Part shown: positions 36,389-44,454 of the stretch, one piece after another
Position numbering within the stretch: the first letter of the stretch is position 1
Layout: every line of letters starts with the position of its first letter
Source: JAHDCJ01 sp039028895
GTDB lineage: Bacteria; Bacteroidota; Bacteroidia; Chitinophagales; Saprospiraceae
DNA: 64,000 nucleotides
Direction of reading: 5' to 3'
Assembly: GCA_039028895.1 (NCBI GenBank)
Contig: JBCCHF010000034.1
Coordinates: 10,757-74,756, forward strand
Notes under the pieces: model-generated
What the model saw: only the letters and a program-made list of their open reading frames with translations
What the model was told of the DNA's origin: nothing
Database searches by the model: none
Made by a program: the position numbers and the translations under genes

Positions 36389-37639
36389 TTACTCTTTACA
36401 GTAGTATATCAGTTTTGCTTTTCCAGTACCTTCGAGGTAAGATTTGTTTTCTCCCGCCTGACGGTAGCGATTACCATCTGATTTGTCTGAGTATGATCCT
36501 GAGTCATAGGTCGTTGTCGCTGAACGGCCCCAGCTAAGCGTTGTAATTGTTCCTTTTGTATCATCACTTCCATCTACATCAATATCTGTCACTACTTCAA
36601 TATGTGCTGCGGTGCCATCTGCTGACTCATAGTACAACATAACATCGCATCCTCTGCCAAGGGCAGCTTCAGCTTCTTCGACTGCAGATTCTGACCAACC
36701 GTCCCAAGCTTCACTAACACCATAACCTTCTCCTTCGAAATAATCGTTTATTCCTGATATTGGAGCACCTATCTTACCTGGAGTCGCGCCAATGTCCTCT
36801 GACAAATCATTCCATTCACTGCAATTGACATCGTCATCAAGAATACCGAGCTTCGCAGCACAAGCACCTGTTGCCAAGGTGGCACATGCACCGTTATAAG
36901 TTGTTTTCCATGGAATACTGCTAACATCGTCCCAATCAATATCAGTGCTGGTATCGTTGTCGTCTTCGTTATTCACAGGGTTTTGACAAAGCACTTCTGT
37001 AAAACTGTCCATTCCACAGAACCCAAGTGCATCAATTCCATTTTCAGGAAGCGGAGTAACATATTCTTTTTCAGGTATAGGTGCCAGTGCATCAAACATC
37101 GCCGGGTCGAAGGCATAGGTAACAACTTCTGTGAAAATCTGGTAGATGAGCAATACGTTAGGATCCTCAGTTAAACCTTCATTGAGGTAAACATCCATCT
37201 GGTCAGTGTAAGTTAAAAAGGCAAGAACGATTGCTGCAAAAGGATTAGAATTGAGGTTTTCAATATATACCTGGGCAAATTCAGGGTGAATGAACCCTTG
37301 TTCTACTGCCTGAATAAAGGCTTCATCATTATAAAAAGCCTGCATCATTTTAAAGGCAGAAAAAGGGTTGCCACCCAGCGATTCATTTAGACGCCCTAAC
37401 CTCGCCAATGGTGGTACACCAAATTGCCCAAAATAGGCCTGTGGATTTGATTTGTAAAAATCATAAATTGAACCTCTGTCAGCCAAATAATCAGTAGGGT
37501 CTTGGGGAAAAACTCTATTGTTGTCAACAGGAGTCGGAATTACAGGGACTTCATCTTTTACACAACCGGTAAAGGCAATTAGAAGGATCATTAGGATAGA
37601 AATGATCGTTGAGATTTTGAAATTATTCGTTGTCATCAT
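36389..37639 (-). CDS. Lipoprotein with a possible papain-like (C39-type) domain
   Basis: 416 residues. Lipobox signal (SILMILLIAFTGC, Cys26). An all-alpha segment (50-190) with Phe/Tyr/Asn-rich repeats is followed by an acidic linker (218-235), then residues 240-415. Here NGACATLATGACAAKLG (Cys252) resembles the Cys helix of papain-like peptidases, and AAHIEVVTD (His346) the His strand, with a Gly-Cys-Asp-Val-Met-Leu strand just before it. The third residue is not clear. No family was recognised, so the peptidase idea is a hypothesis; it might instead be a catalytically inert C39-like binding domain. Convergent with the HhH gene, divergent from the lipoprotein gene at 37793. Confidence 0.55.
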   Translation of the reverse strand: MMTTNNFKISTIISILMILLIAFTGCVKDEVPVIPTPVDNNRVFPQDPTDYLADRGSIYDFYKSNPQAYFGQFGVPPLARLGRLNESLGGNPFSAFKMMQAFYNDEAFIQAVEQGFIHPEFAQVYIENLNSNPFAAIVLAFLTYTDQMDVYLNEGLTEDPNVLLIYQIFTEVVTYAFDPAMFDALAPIPEKEYVTPLPENGIDALGFCGMDSFTEVLCQNPVNNEDDNDTSTDIDWDDVSSIPWKTTYNGACATLATGACAAKLGILDDDVNCSEWNDLSEDIGATPGKIGAPISGINDYFEGEGYGVSEAWDGWSESAVEEAEAALGRGCDVMLYYESADGTAAHIEVVTDIDVDGSDDTKGTITTLSWGRSATTTYDSGSYSDKSDGNRYRQAGENKSYLEGTGKAKLIYYCKE

Positions 37640-37792
37640 TTTAGAATTTTGTTTTTAAATTGCGGGTTTTGAATCCCGATTACGCTACTAAATCCCTCAA
37701 CATCTTCTTTGTTACCCCTCACGCTCCAAAAAATTGTGATTTATTTAAATTCTGATTACTTTGGAGACATTGATCATTAAATCCCGGATACC

Positions 37793-38287
37793 ATGAGGTC
37801 CCAGTTAAGTTTTAGTCTCATTGCCCTGCTATGTATTTGTTTTACCAGTTGTAATACAAACAATCAATCTGTCCATGAACCCGATAAAAACAAAACGGAG
37901 GTAGTAGATACGAAAACGCATGTCATAAAGCTGTTATATGATGAGGCTGAGAGTATAGACCTTAAAGTAGACCCTAGTTCAAAGCTGGGAAAGCTTGATA
38001 AAGGAAATTATATTCATCTTATCGGAAATTTATTGGCACCAAGTAAATTGGAATTGAAAAGTAGTACCAATATGATGACGACAATTAGCATGCAGGCTGC
38101 AGAGGCTCCTGCTCCGGTGCAATTCGATGAATCAAAAGCGGGTTATGCAGCTGTCATTCAATCTTCGTTATTCCAAGGAGATATTTACGAAGCCAGCATT
38201 ATTTGTATTTGTGACAGAGCCTTGGATGAAGGCACAATGGAAGCACTTACAACAGGAGAACTACACCTCGACGATATTTGTAAATAG
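37793..38287 (+). CDS. Hypothetical lipoprotein
   Basis: 164 residues with lipobox signal MRSQLSFSLIALLCICFTSC. The mature part has a polar start and then an alpha/beta mix; Cys pairs near the C-terminus (ASIICICDRALDEG and HLDDICK) are notable in a periplasmic protein. No family recognised. Its stop codon is 2 bp from the stop of the convergent aroK. ATG chosen by signal peptide. Confidence 0.65.
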   Translation: MRSQLSFSLIALLCICFTSCNTNNQSVHEPDKNKTEVVDTKTHVIKLLYDEAESIDLKVDPSSKLGKLDKGNYIHLIGNLLAPSKLELKSSTNMMTTISMQAAEAPAPVQFDESKAGYAAVIQSSLFQGDIYEASIICICDRALDEGTMEALTTGELHLDDICK

Positions 38288-38289
38288 CA

Positions 38290-38811
38290 TTAATGCCAGG
38301 TCATTTTTGAGATCGCCAGTTTCATTTGCTTCAGCAGGATATCCTCGGGTTCTTCGGCATTAAAGTTGAAATGAGCCAGATTGTAGAAATGTTTTCGCTC
38401 CTCAAGCTTTAAGGCAATAAAGTTGAGCAACTCATCGGTATCAATATTTTTTAGCAGCGGACGATTGCCTGCGGCATTTTCCAGTCTTTGTTTCAATCCT
38501 TCCGGCGACATATTGAGATGAAAAGTGATACCATGGTCATTCATCCAGTCCATATTGTCGAAGAAACAGGGGGTTCCGCCTCCAACTGCAATAATACTTT
38601 TTTCAAAATTGCTTGTCTGGTGTAAAGTCTCCTTTTCCTTTTCCCGAAAATATAGTTCGCTTTTCGTTTTGAAAATTTCCGGGATAGACCTTTCTTCGGC
38701 TGCTTCGATCATTTCGTCAGTATCATAAAAGAAGAAGCCTAATTGTTCTGCCAAAGCTTGACCGATTGTCGATTTGCCAGACCCCATAAAACCAATCAGA
38801 AAAATCCTCAT
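38290..38811 (-). CDS. aroK: Shikimate kinase AroK
   Basis: Phosphorylates shikimate in aromatic amino acid synthesis. 173 residues. P-loop GFMGSGKST (7-15), FYDTDEMIEAAEERSIPEIF near 28-47 with the shikimate-binding Asp, EKETLHQTSNFEKSIIAVGGGTPC near 59-82, and a lid with NRPLLKN near 115. Last gene of the DUF1599-BT_3928-permease-aroK operon (18 bp after the permease). Very sure. Confidence 0.95.
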   Translation of the reverse strand: MRIFLIGFMGSGKSTIGQALAEQLGFFFYDTDEMIEAAEERSIPEIFKTKSELYFREKEKETLHQTSNFEKSIIAVGGGTPCFFDNMDWMNDHGITFHLNMSPEGLKQRLENAAGNRPLLKNIDTDELLNFIALKLEERKHFYNLAHFNFNAEEPEDILLKQMKLAISKMTWH

Positions 38812-38829
38812 AAATAATGCTAGTTTCGG

Positions 38830-39891
38830 TTAGTGACCTACTGTAACCCTGGGATCAAGCACAGCATATAAAATATCGATCAGGATATTTATCAGGACAA
38901 AAACCATTGCAGTAAACAACACCGCACCCAGAACAACAGGCAAATCAAAGGTAATCAAGGCATTGACAGTTTCAAGACCGAGACCATTATAGTTAAAAAC
39001 ATTTTCTACGAAAAATGCTCCTGCCAAAAGTGCAGCGAACCAGCCTGAAGCTGCTGTCAACACAGGATTCAAGGCATTGCGCAAAGCATGTTTAAAAATG
39101 ATCGTGAATTGGGACAAACCCTTGGCTTTCGCGGTTCGAATGTAGTCCTGAGACATGACATCTAACATTGCTGACCGAGTCAACTGTGTTATCAGAGCGA
39201 CAGGCCGAATACCCAAAGCTATGGCAGGTAATATTAGATTTTTCCAAACAAAAATCTTATTGCCAAAGTCATCAAGTTCCACTAATCCGCCCTGGAGGTT
39301 GAGTCCTGTATAAGGTGCCAGGTAATATCCAAATATGATCGCAATGATGATTGCAGTAACATAACTCGGGAGCGAATACCCGAGTACGGAAGTAACAACT
39401 GCAGAGTTATCGAACCATGAATATTGCTTCAATGCTGCGATAACGCCAAGCGTTATTCCAAAAAACAATCCTATCAGGATTGCTGCAGTAGCCAGAATTG
39501 CAGTAAGTGGTACTTTTTCCTTGAGTATCTCGCTTACTGATCGTCCCGTTTGGAAGGATTCCCTCAGAAAAGGCCATTTTAGTACTACAGCCTCCTGGTT
39601 ACCTGTCGAGACCAATTTGAGATAATTGTATTTGGCCTTATTCTCTGCTGAATGTTTATGAACCGAAAGTGGTGAAATATCATTGAGGTAATAAAACATT
39701 TGGACGATAAGCGGTTTATCCAGACCCAGGGCTTCCTTTTTGGAAGCTACAGTTGCCGCATCAACATTTTGTCCAAAAGTCAGTCTTGCTGGGTCAACAG
39801 GAGCGAGATAGACGATAGATGAAATCGTAATTAAGACTAAGGTCATAACCCCAAGTCCATAACCTAACCTTCGCAGAATGAAATTCAGCAT
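38830..39891 (-). CDS. DppB-type ABC transporter permease
   Basis: 353 residues with six membrane segments and the large periplasmic loop between segments 1 and 2 typical of oligopeptide permeases. BPD transport EAA-like loop QDYIRTAKAKGLSQFTIIFKHALRNALNPVLT near 254-285, and the C-terminal DPRVTVGH. N-terminal MLNFILRRLGYGLGVMTLVL fits DppB/OppB. No DppC, ATPase or binding-protein gene is adjacent, which is odd for this family. It lies inside the DUF1599-aroK operon (3 bp after the BT_3928 gene). Substrate unknown. Confidence 0.9.
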   Translation of the reverse strand: MLNFILRRLGYGLGVMTLVLITISSIVYLAPVDPARLTFGQNVDAATVASKKEALGLDKPLIVQMFYYLNDISPLSVHKHSAENKAKYNYLKLVSTGNQEAVVLKWPFLRESFQTGRSVSEILKEKVPLTAILATAAILIGLFFGITLGVIAALKQYSWFDNSAVVTSVLGYSLPSYVTAIIIAIIFGYYLAPYTGLNLQGGLVELDDFGNKIFVWKNLILPAIALGIRPVALITQLTRSAMLDVMSQDYIRTAKAKGLSQFTIIFKHALRNALNPVLTAASGWFAALLAGAFFVENVFNYNGLGLETVNALITFDLPVVLGAVLFTAMVFVLINILIDILYAVLDPRVTVGH

Positions 39892-39894
39892 TCG

Positions 39895-41382
39895 CTATTG
39901 CATATATTTCGCCTTGATCTTATCGTAAGATGGCAATTTTTTGTGGTGCCATTTTTCGACGATAGTTCCATCTTTCATCAATAAAATACCAGGGTTTGAA
40001 CGAACTATTGTCTTTAAAAGAATGTCATCCGCTCTGTGAAATTCGTATCCAGCCTGAATGGCATGTCTGAATTCATCAATGGCTTCATCAGAATTGAAAG
40101 CAGTAACTGCAAATGTATTGATGCCCTCTGCCTCTGCGGCTTCAGCTATGGCATTCACTTTCAGATATCCTTTCTTTGAAGATTTTGGCAGGCTGTAGGA
40201 AATGACCATAAACTGGTATCCTTCAGCAGCTAAAGTCTGACCAGAAATATCAGCACCATTGGCATCACTAAATTCGAAATCTTTGACCTTTGAGTCGCAT
40301 CCTTTCTTAATTACTACATCACGGGTTTTATCTTTTAGGGGCTCCCATTCACCACTTTCCCAGAGATAGCGATGGTTGGTCAATTCGGAAGCCTTAATCT
40401 CCATTTCTTCGCTACCGTCGAGTTTTGAATAAGTCAGGTACCGCTCAATTTCGTCTATATCTGCTTCACAAGCGGCCTTGTCGGCAGGTATATTAGCGCC
40501 TACATGGAATGGGCGGAAATCTGCCATTGGCAAGCCCATATTGCTATTCTTCCAGCAAAAAAGGAAACTTAAAACCGCTGCTGCTATCAAGACGATATTT
40601 CCAGCCTTGTCACTGAGCACCTTTGTCATTTTGCCGTGAGCAAAAGCAAACCAGATGGCTGGAGGCAGCAGGACTATATCTTTCCAGAATGACACCATAG
40701 GCTCAAGCTTAAGGAAATCACCAAAGCAACCACAATCCGTAACTTTCATATTGGATTTGACATAATCCCAATCACCAAAAGAGAAGTTAAAAGTGTATCC
40801 TTTTGTCATAATCATATTGATCAGGATGCCAGGTACCAGCAGCAATAAAACACCAATAACAATTCTGGCAATTTTATTTTTTGCAAGGTAAGATCCCGCC
40901 AAGAGCATTACTATTGAAGTAATGATCAGCATAAACGCCATTGAACTTGGCGAATAAGCAGACAGATATGTAAAACCGGTAAGAACCGTAAAAAATATTA
41001 TCAATGGTAGTACAATCCAGCTTGTCAACTTTCGCTTGATACCAAAAATCAGCGTAACCCCCAGTATCAGTTCAAGCACAATAGTGAAAATGGAGAAAGC
41101 CAATGCAAAATTGGCCAGCACTGGAAAAATATTTGATAACGGAGCCGCAAAAACAGTTTCAAATTCTCCGAAATACTGCTCCAGTTTATAGGCTGTACCT
41201 TTGGGATCGATCGCTTTTACAAAGCCGGAAAAAATGAATAACGATCCAACAAAATTTTGCAGGTAAAGCAAAGTCGTTTCCTGCCAGTCTTTAGGTTTTT
41301 TTCCTAAAGCGAAAACAAAAATCAAAGAAAGAACGAGAGCCGAAACGGCAATGATCGTAATTAATGATGTAATGGTTATCAT
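39895..41382 (-). CDS. BT_3928-type protein: DoxX-like membrane domain plus thioredoxin-like domain
   Basis: 495 residues from the ATG at 41382 (the TTG at 41427 would overlap the upstream gene and precede no signal anchor). N-terminal half: about eight membrane helices, with DoxX-type FVGSLFIFSGFVKAIDPKGTAYKLEQYF near 41-69 and a DCGCFGDFLKL motif near 218. After ~300 comes a soluble region ending in a thioredoxin-like FMVISYSLP...NPGILLMKDGTIVEKWHHKKLP segment, without a CXXC pair. DoxX proteins associate with thiol or quinone redox; the role here is unknown. Middle gene of the DUF1599-BT_3928-permease-aroK operon, a neighbourhood seen in many Bacteroidota with folP divergent. Confidence 0.85.
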   Translation of the reverse strand: MITITSLITIIAVSALVLSLIFVFALGKKPKDWQETTLLYLQNFVGSLFIFSGFVKAIDPKGTAYKLEQYFGEFETVFAAPLSNIFPVLANFALAFSIFTIVLELILGVTLIFGIKRKLTSWIVLPLIIFFTVLTGFTYLSAYSPSSMAFMLIITSIVMLLAGSYLAKNKIARIVIGVLLLLVPGILINMIMTKGYTFNFSFGDWDYVKSNMKVTDCGCFGDFLKLEPMVSFWKDIVLLPPAIWFAFAHGKMTKVLSDKAGNIVLIAAAVLSFLFCWKNSNMGLPMADFRPFHVGANIPADKAACEADIDEIERYLTYSKLDGSEEMEIKASELTNHRYLWESGEWEPLKDKTRDVVIKKGCDSKVKDFEFSDANGADISGQTLAAEGYQFMVISYSLPKSSKKGYLKVNAIAEAAEAEGINTFAVTAFNSDEAIDEFRHAIQAGYEFHRADDILLKTIVRSNPGILLMKDGTIVEKWHHKKLPSYDKIKAKYMQ

Positions 41383-41404
41383 ATTGCAACTTATGTGTTG
41401 AGGT

Positions 41405-41956
41405 TTATGCTTTTTGTGGTTCGCCAATCCTGATCATGGCGAAAATCGCGTAATTTATTATGTCTTGATAATTACCTGTTAGCCCTTCGCTAATCAGGGT
41501 TTTACCCTTATTATCTTCAATTTGCTTGATCCGCATCAATTTCTGCAGGATTAGATCGGTAAGCGAGCTTATCCGCATTTCACGCCAGGCTTCACCATAA
41601 TCGTGATTTTTAGCCAGCATAAGTGAAAGTGTAGCGTTAAGATGTTTTTCGTAAAGCGGCTGTACTTCTTCAATGGTCATTTCCAGGTTAGAATCTTCAG
41701 GAAGTTCCATCTGCATCATGGCCATAATTCCATAATTTACCAGGGCGATGTACTCACCATAAATATTATCAGCTACCTCCTGCTTACCCTTCTCCTCTAT
41801 GCTCCTTAATCGTTTTGCTTTGATAAAAATTTGATCAGTCAGAGATGAAGGACGCAAGATTCTCCATGCTGTACCATAATCTTTTGTTTTTTTAACAAAA
41901 ATATCCTGGCATTGATCGGCAACTTTTTCTGCTTCAACCTTGGTTTTCTCGTACAT
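41405..41956 (-). CDS. DUF1599 protein with an internal duplication
   Basis: 183 residues, cytosolic. Two copies of the same ~65-residue unit: KTKDYGTAWRILRPSSLTDQIFIKAKRLRSIEE (about 23-55) and KNHDYGEAWREMRISSLTDLILQKLMRIKQIED (about 115-147), each followed by NY(A/G)I(F/M)AM. DUF1599 is conserved in Bacteroidota with unknown function; a nucleotide-related alpha fold has been suggested, which I cannot confirm. First gene of the operon with BT_3928, permease and aroK; promoter candidate at 41983-42014. Divergent from folP. Confidence 0.85.
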   Translation of the reverse strand: MYEKTKVEAEKVADQCQDIFVKKTKDYGTAWRILRPSSLTDQIFIKAKRLRSIEEKGKQEVADNIYGEYIALVNYGIMAMMQMELPEDSNLEMTIEEVQPLYEKHLNATLSLMLAKNHDYGEAWREMRISSLTDLILQKLMRIKQIEDNKGKTLISEGLTGNYQDIINYAIFAMIRIGEPQKA

Positions 41957-41982
41957 CCTGAGTCATAATTTTTCTATGGCGA

Positions 41983-42014
41983 CAAAGATAAACAACTGCA
42001 ATTATTTTTTCAAC
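41983..42014 (-). promoter_or_regulatory. Promoter of the DUF1599-aroK operon
   Basis: On the minus strand GTTG (42014-42011), a 20-bp spacer and TATCTTTG (41990-41983), an exact -7 TAnnTTTG match. The ATG at 41956 lies 26 bp downstream. Best complete Bacteroidota-type promoter seen in the window. Confidence 0.65.
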
Positions 42015-42057
42015 TAAAGGATTAGTTAATATTTTCTTACCAATTCTTGAAACTAAA

Positions 42058-42065
42058 TAGATTTG
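42058..42065 (+). promoter_or_regulatory. folP promoter -7 box
   Basis: TAGATTTG, exact TAnnTTTG match, 20 bp before the folP ATG at 42086. No clear -33 TTTG. Confidence 0.5.
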
Positions 42066-42085
42066 TATCTTAAAGCAGATTTATT

Positions 42086-42934
42086 ATGAGCATATTTCTT
42101 CGAAAATTTACCTTAAACTGCAGAGGGCAGTTGCTTGACCTGTCTTCTCCGAAGGTTATGGGCATCCTAAACCTGACCCCAGACTCCTTCCACGATGGTG
42201 GGCGTTACCACCAGATTGACCATGCATTGCGACAAGCTGAAAAAATGCTTGAAGAGGGCGTTGCCATAATTGATATTGGCGGCATGTCTTCCAGGCCAGG
42301 TGCAGAGCTGATCTCTGTCGACGAAGAGCTAGCAAGAGTTTTGCCTGTTCTGGACAAAATTATTGACACATTCCCTGAAGCAATAATATCTATTGACACC
42401 ATTAGGAGTGAAGTTGCCACACGATCACTTGAGATCGGCGCTCATATTATTAATGATATTTCTGCTGGAAAGTTTGATCAGGAATTATTTAAAATTGTAG
42501 CTAAATTCCAAGCCCCTTATATACTTATGCATATGCAAGGTCGGCCTAATGACATGCAGGCAAAACCCGATTATACAGAGGTTGTAACAGACCTGGTTGA
42601 TTTTTTTGTCCAAAAAATTAGAACCCTAAGGCAATTGGGGGTAAAGGACATAATTATTGACCCTGGTTTTGGTTTTGGGAAAACTGTTGCCCATAATTTC
42701 ACAATACTTCAAAACCTAAATGCGTTTTCTATTTTGAACCTCCCGATTCTTGCAGGAGTTTCAAGGAAATCTATGATTTGCAAAGTTTTAAGGGTGAAAC
42801 CTGAAGAGGCATTAAACGGCACTACCGCGCTTCATATGGCTGCTTTAATCAATGGAGCTTCAATTTTAAGAGCTCATGATGTTAAGGAAGCAAATGAAAC
42901 CATAAGTCTTTGGCGACATCTGGAAAACCCATAA
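42086..42934 (+). CDS. folP: Dihydropteroate synthase FolP
   Basis: Joins p-aminobenzoate and the pterin pyrophosphate to make dihydropteroate. 282 residues, TIM barrel. VMGILNLTPDSFHDGGRY near 26-43, IDIGGMSSRPGAELISVDEE near 64-83, the EAIISIDTIRSEVA strand, INDISAGKFD near 122, LMHMQGRPNDMQ near 148-159, IIIDPGFGFGKT near 193-204 and GVSRKSMI near 230. Sulfonamide target. Divergent from the DUF1599 operon; DUF2461 gene follows. Confidence 0.96.
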   Translation: MSIFLRKFTLNCRGQLLDLSSPKVMGILNLTPDSFHDGGRYHQIDHALRQAEKMLEEGVAIIDIGGMSSRPGAELISVDEELARVLPVLDKIIDTFPEAIISIDTIRSEVATRSLEIGAHIINDISAGKFDQELFKIVAKFQAPYILMHMQGRPNDMQAKPDYTEVVTDLVDFFVQKIRTLRQLGVKDIIIDPGFGFGKTVAHNFTILQNLNAFSILNLPILAGVSRKSMICKVLRVKPEEALNGTTALHMAALINGASILRAHDVKEANETISLWRHLENP

Positions 42935-42981
42935 TAATTTTTTCTATTTTACAATTTGTTTCCAAAAATCTAAGCTTAACC

Positions 42982-43650
42982 ATGTCTTATTTCACAAATG
43001 ATTTTTTGAATTTCTTTAAAGAGCTGTCAGCCAATAATAATCGCGAATGGTTCAAAGAGAACAAAAAGCGATATGAGGCGGCTGTAAAGGAACCTTTTCA
43101 CAAATTCATCGTAGACGTAATAGACAGTGTGCATGGACAAGATACTTCTGTGATGATAACAGCAAAAGATGCTATTTTCAGAATTTATAGGGATGTCAGG
43201 TTTTCAAAAGATAAATCACCATACAAAAATCACTGTTCGGCTGTGGTTTCGCCAGGTGGAAGAAAGGACAAAACCAACCCGGGCCTTTATTTGCAAATAA
43301 ACCATGAAGCGCTAAAGATTTTTGGAGGGGTGTATTATTGTGATAAAGATCAGTTACGTAATATTAGAAGTGAAATAGCAGCTAACCCGAAAGCATTCGA
43401 AAAAGTATTGAATGATAAAGCATTTGTTGAAAAATATGGAGGATTGCATGGTGAGACAAACAAGCGACTTCCCTCGGAATTTGTAGGACCCGCACAATCA
43501 CAACCATTAATTTTTAATAAACAGTTCTACTATTTCGCCGATCTGCCTGCTGAAACTTTACTTGATGAGCATCTTTTAGATACTGTAATGACGTACTACA
43601 ATGCTGGAAAACCAATGAAAAATTTTCTGTCAACAGCTTTGCATGGATGA
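42982..43650 (+). CDS. DUF2461 domain protein
   Basis: 222 residues from the ATG at 42982; the frame extends to a TTG at 42910, inside folP, which is not convincing. DUF2461 hallmark NNNREWFKENKKRYEAAVKEPF near 19-40, then AKDAIFRIYRDVRFSKDKSPYK near 61-82, and PGLYLQINHEALKIFGGVYY near 105-124. Cytosolic. Family of unknown function, widespread in bacteria. 47 bp after folP. Confidence 0.9.
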   Translation: MSYFTNDFLNFFKELSANNNREWFKENKKRYEAAVKEPFHKFIVDVIDSVHGQDTSVMITAKDAIFRIYRDVRFSKDKSPYKNHCSAVVSPGGRKDKTNPGLYLQINHEALKIFGGVYYCDKDQLRNIRSEIAANPKAFEKVLNDKAFVEKYGGLHGETNKRLPSEFVGPAQSQPLIFNKQFYYFADLPAETLLDEHLLDTVMTYYNAGKPMKNFLSTALHG

Positions 43651-43718
43651 ACAAACTAAAAGGCAAAAGCAATTTGGCAACTTAAGAAACCAGACTCAAA
43701 AATAGCAAACCAATTAGC

Positions 43719-44378
43719 ATGATCCGAATATTTACTGTTCTTCTTCTGCCCCTGTTAATCCTATCATCAATCAATGTAGCGGAAGCTCAAAGGCGTCCCT
43801 ATGACCCTGAAGCAGTGACGATCGGATTACGGTTTAATGGAAGTACAACACTAGCTTATGACGAAGATCCACTATTTGTACTTCATCCTGATACGGGCGA
43901 TTCTACTTTGGTGACTTCCCCATCTACTAGGATAGGCTTTAGTGGAGGTTTCTGGTTTCGGTTCCCCCTTTATCCGTTTTACCTTCAGCCAGAACTTCTA
44001 GTTTCAGCTCATAAAGCGAAATATGAGTATGCATCTACTGGTCAGACTTTTTATGAGACCCTGGTTTGGCAAATCGAGGTCCCGCTGGCGATTGGTGTCA
44101 AGGTTGGACCGATTAGAGGACAAGCAGGGGTTGTACCAACCATTTTTGTTGGCCGGGGCTCACTCAAGGATATTGAAACCTTTGACAAAATATGGGACAC
44201 CGCTACTATCAACTATCAATTAGGTGTTGGAATTGATATTGGTCGTCGTCTTGTTGTAGATGGCAGACTGGAAGGTCCGCTTGGCCTTTATAGAGATCCT
44301 GTTGTTGTAGGTGATTCTGTGGAAACATTTATTTACAAGGCGCGCAAAATCGTAGTTGGTATAGGGTTTGTTTTCTGA
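43719..44378 (+). CDS. Outer-membrane beta-barrel protein (PorT/OMP_b-brl family)
   Basis: 219 residues. Signal peptide MIRIFTVLLLPLLILSSINVAEAQ, then eight or so amphipathic strands (TIGLRFNG, FGFWFRFPLYPFYLQPELLVS and others) and a C-terminal Phe. GFSGGFWFRFPL and GVGIDIGRRLVVDGRLEGPLGL fit the small PorT-like outer-membrane barrels. PorT itself is part of type IX secretion; here the family is likely but the specific role is not shown. Single gene. Confidence 0.75.
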   Translation: MIRIFTVLLLPLLILSSINVAEAQRRPYDPEAVTIGLRFNGSTTLAYDEDPLFVLHPDTGDSTLVTSPSTRIGFSGGFWFRFPLYPFYLQPELLVSAHKAKYEYASTGQTFYETLVWQIEVPLAIGVKVGPIRGQAGVVPTIFVGRGSLKDIETFDKIWDTATINYQLGVGIDIGRRLVVDGRLEGPLGLYRDPVVVGDSVETFIYKARKIVVGIGFVF

Positions 44379-44454
44379 GCAATAAGTCCTTATTTTCACG
44401 ACTTAATTATTTGATTTCAAACCCCAAATCTTTTATCCTAAGCTACGTATCCCT

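Noticed and set aside
42910..42981. TTG start of the DUF2461 gene inside folP
   Set aside because: It would overlap folP and add residues not seen in the family; ATG at 42982 preferred.
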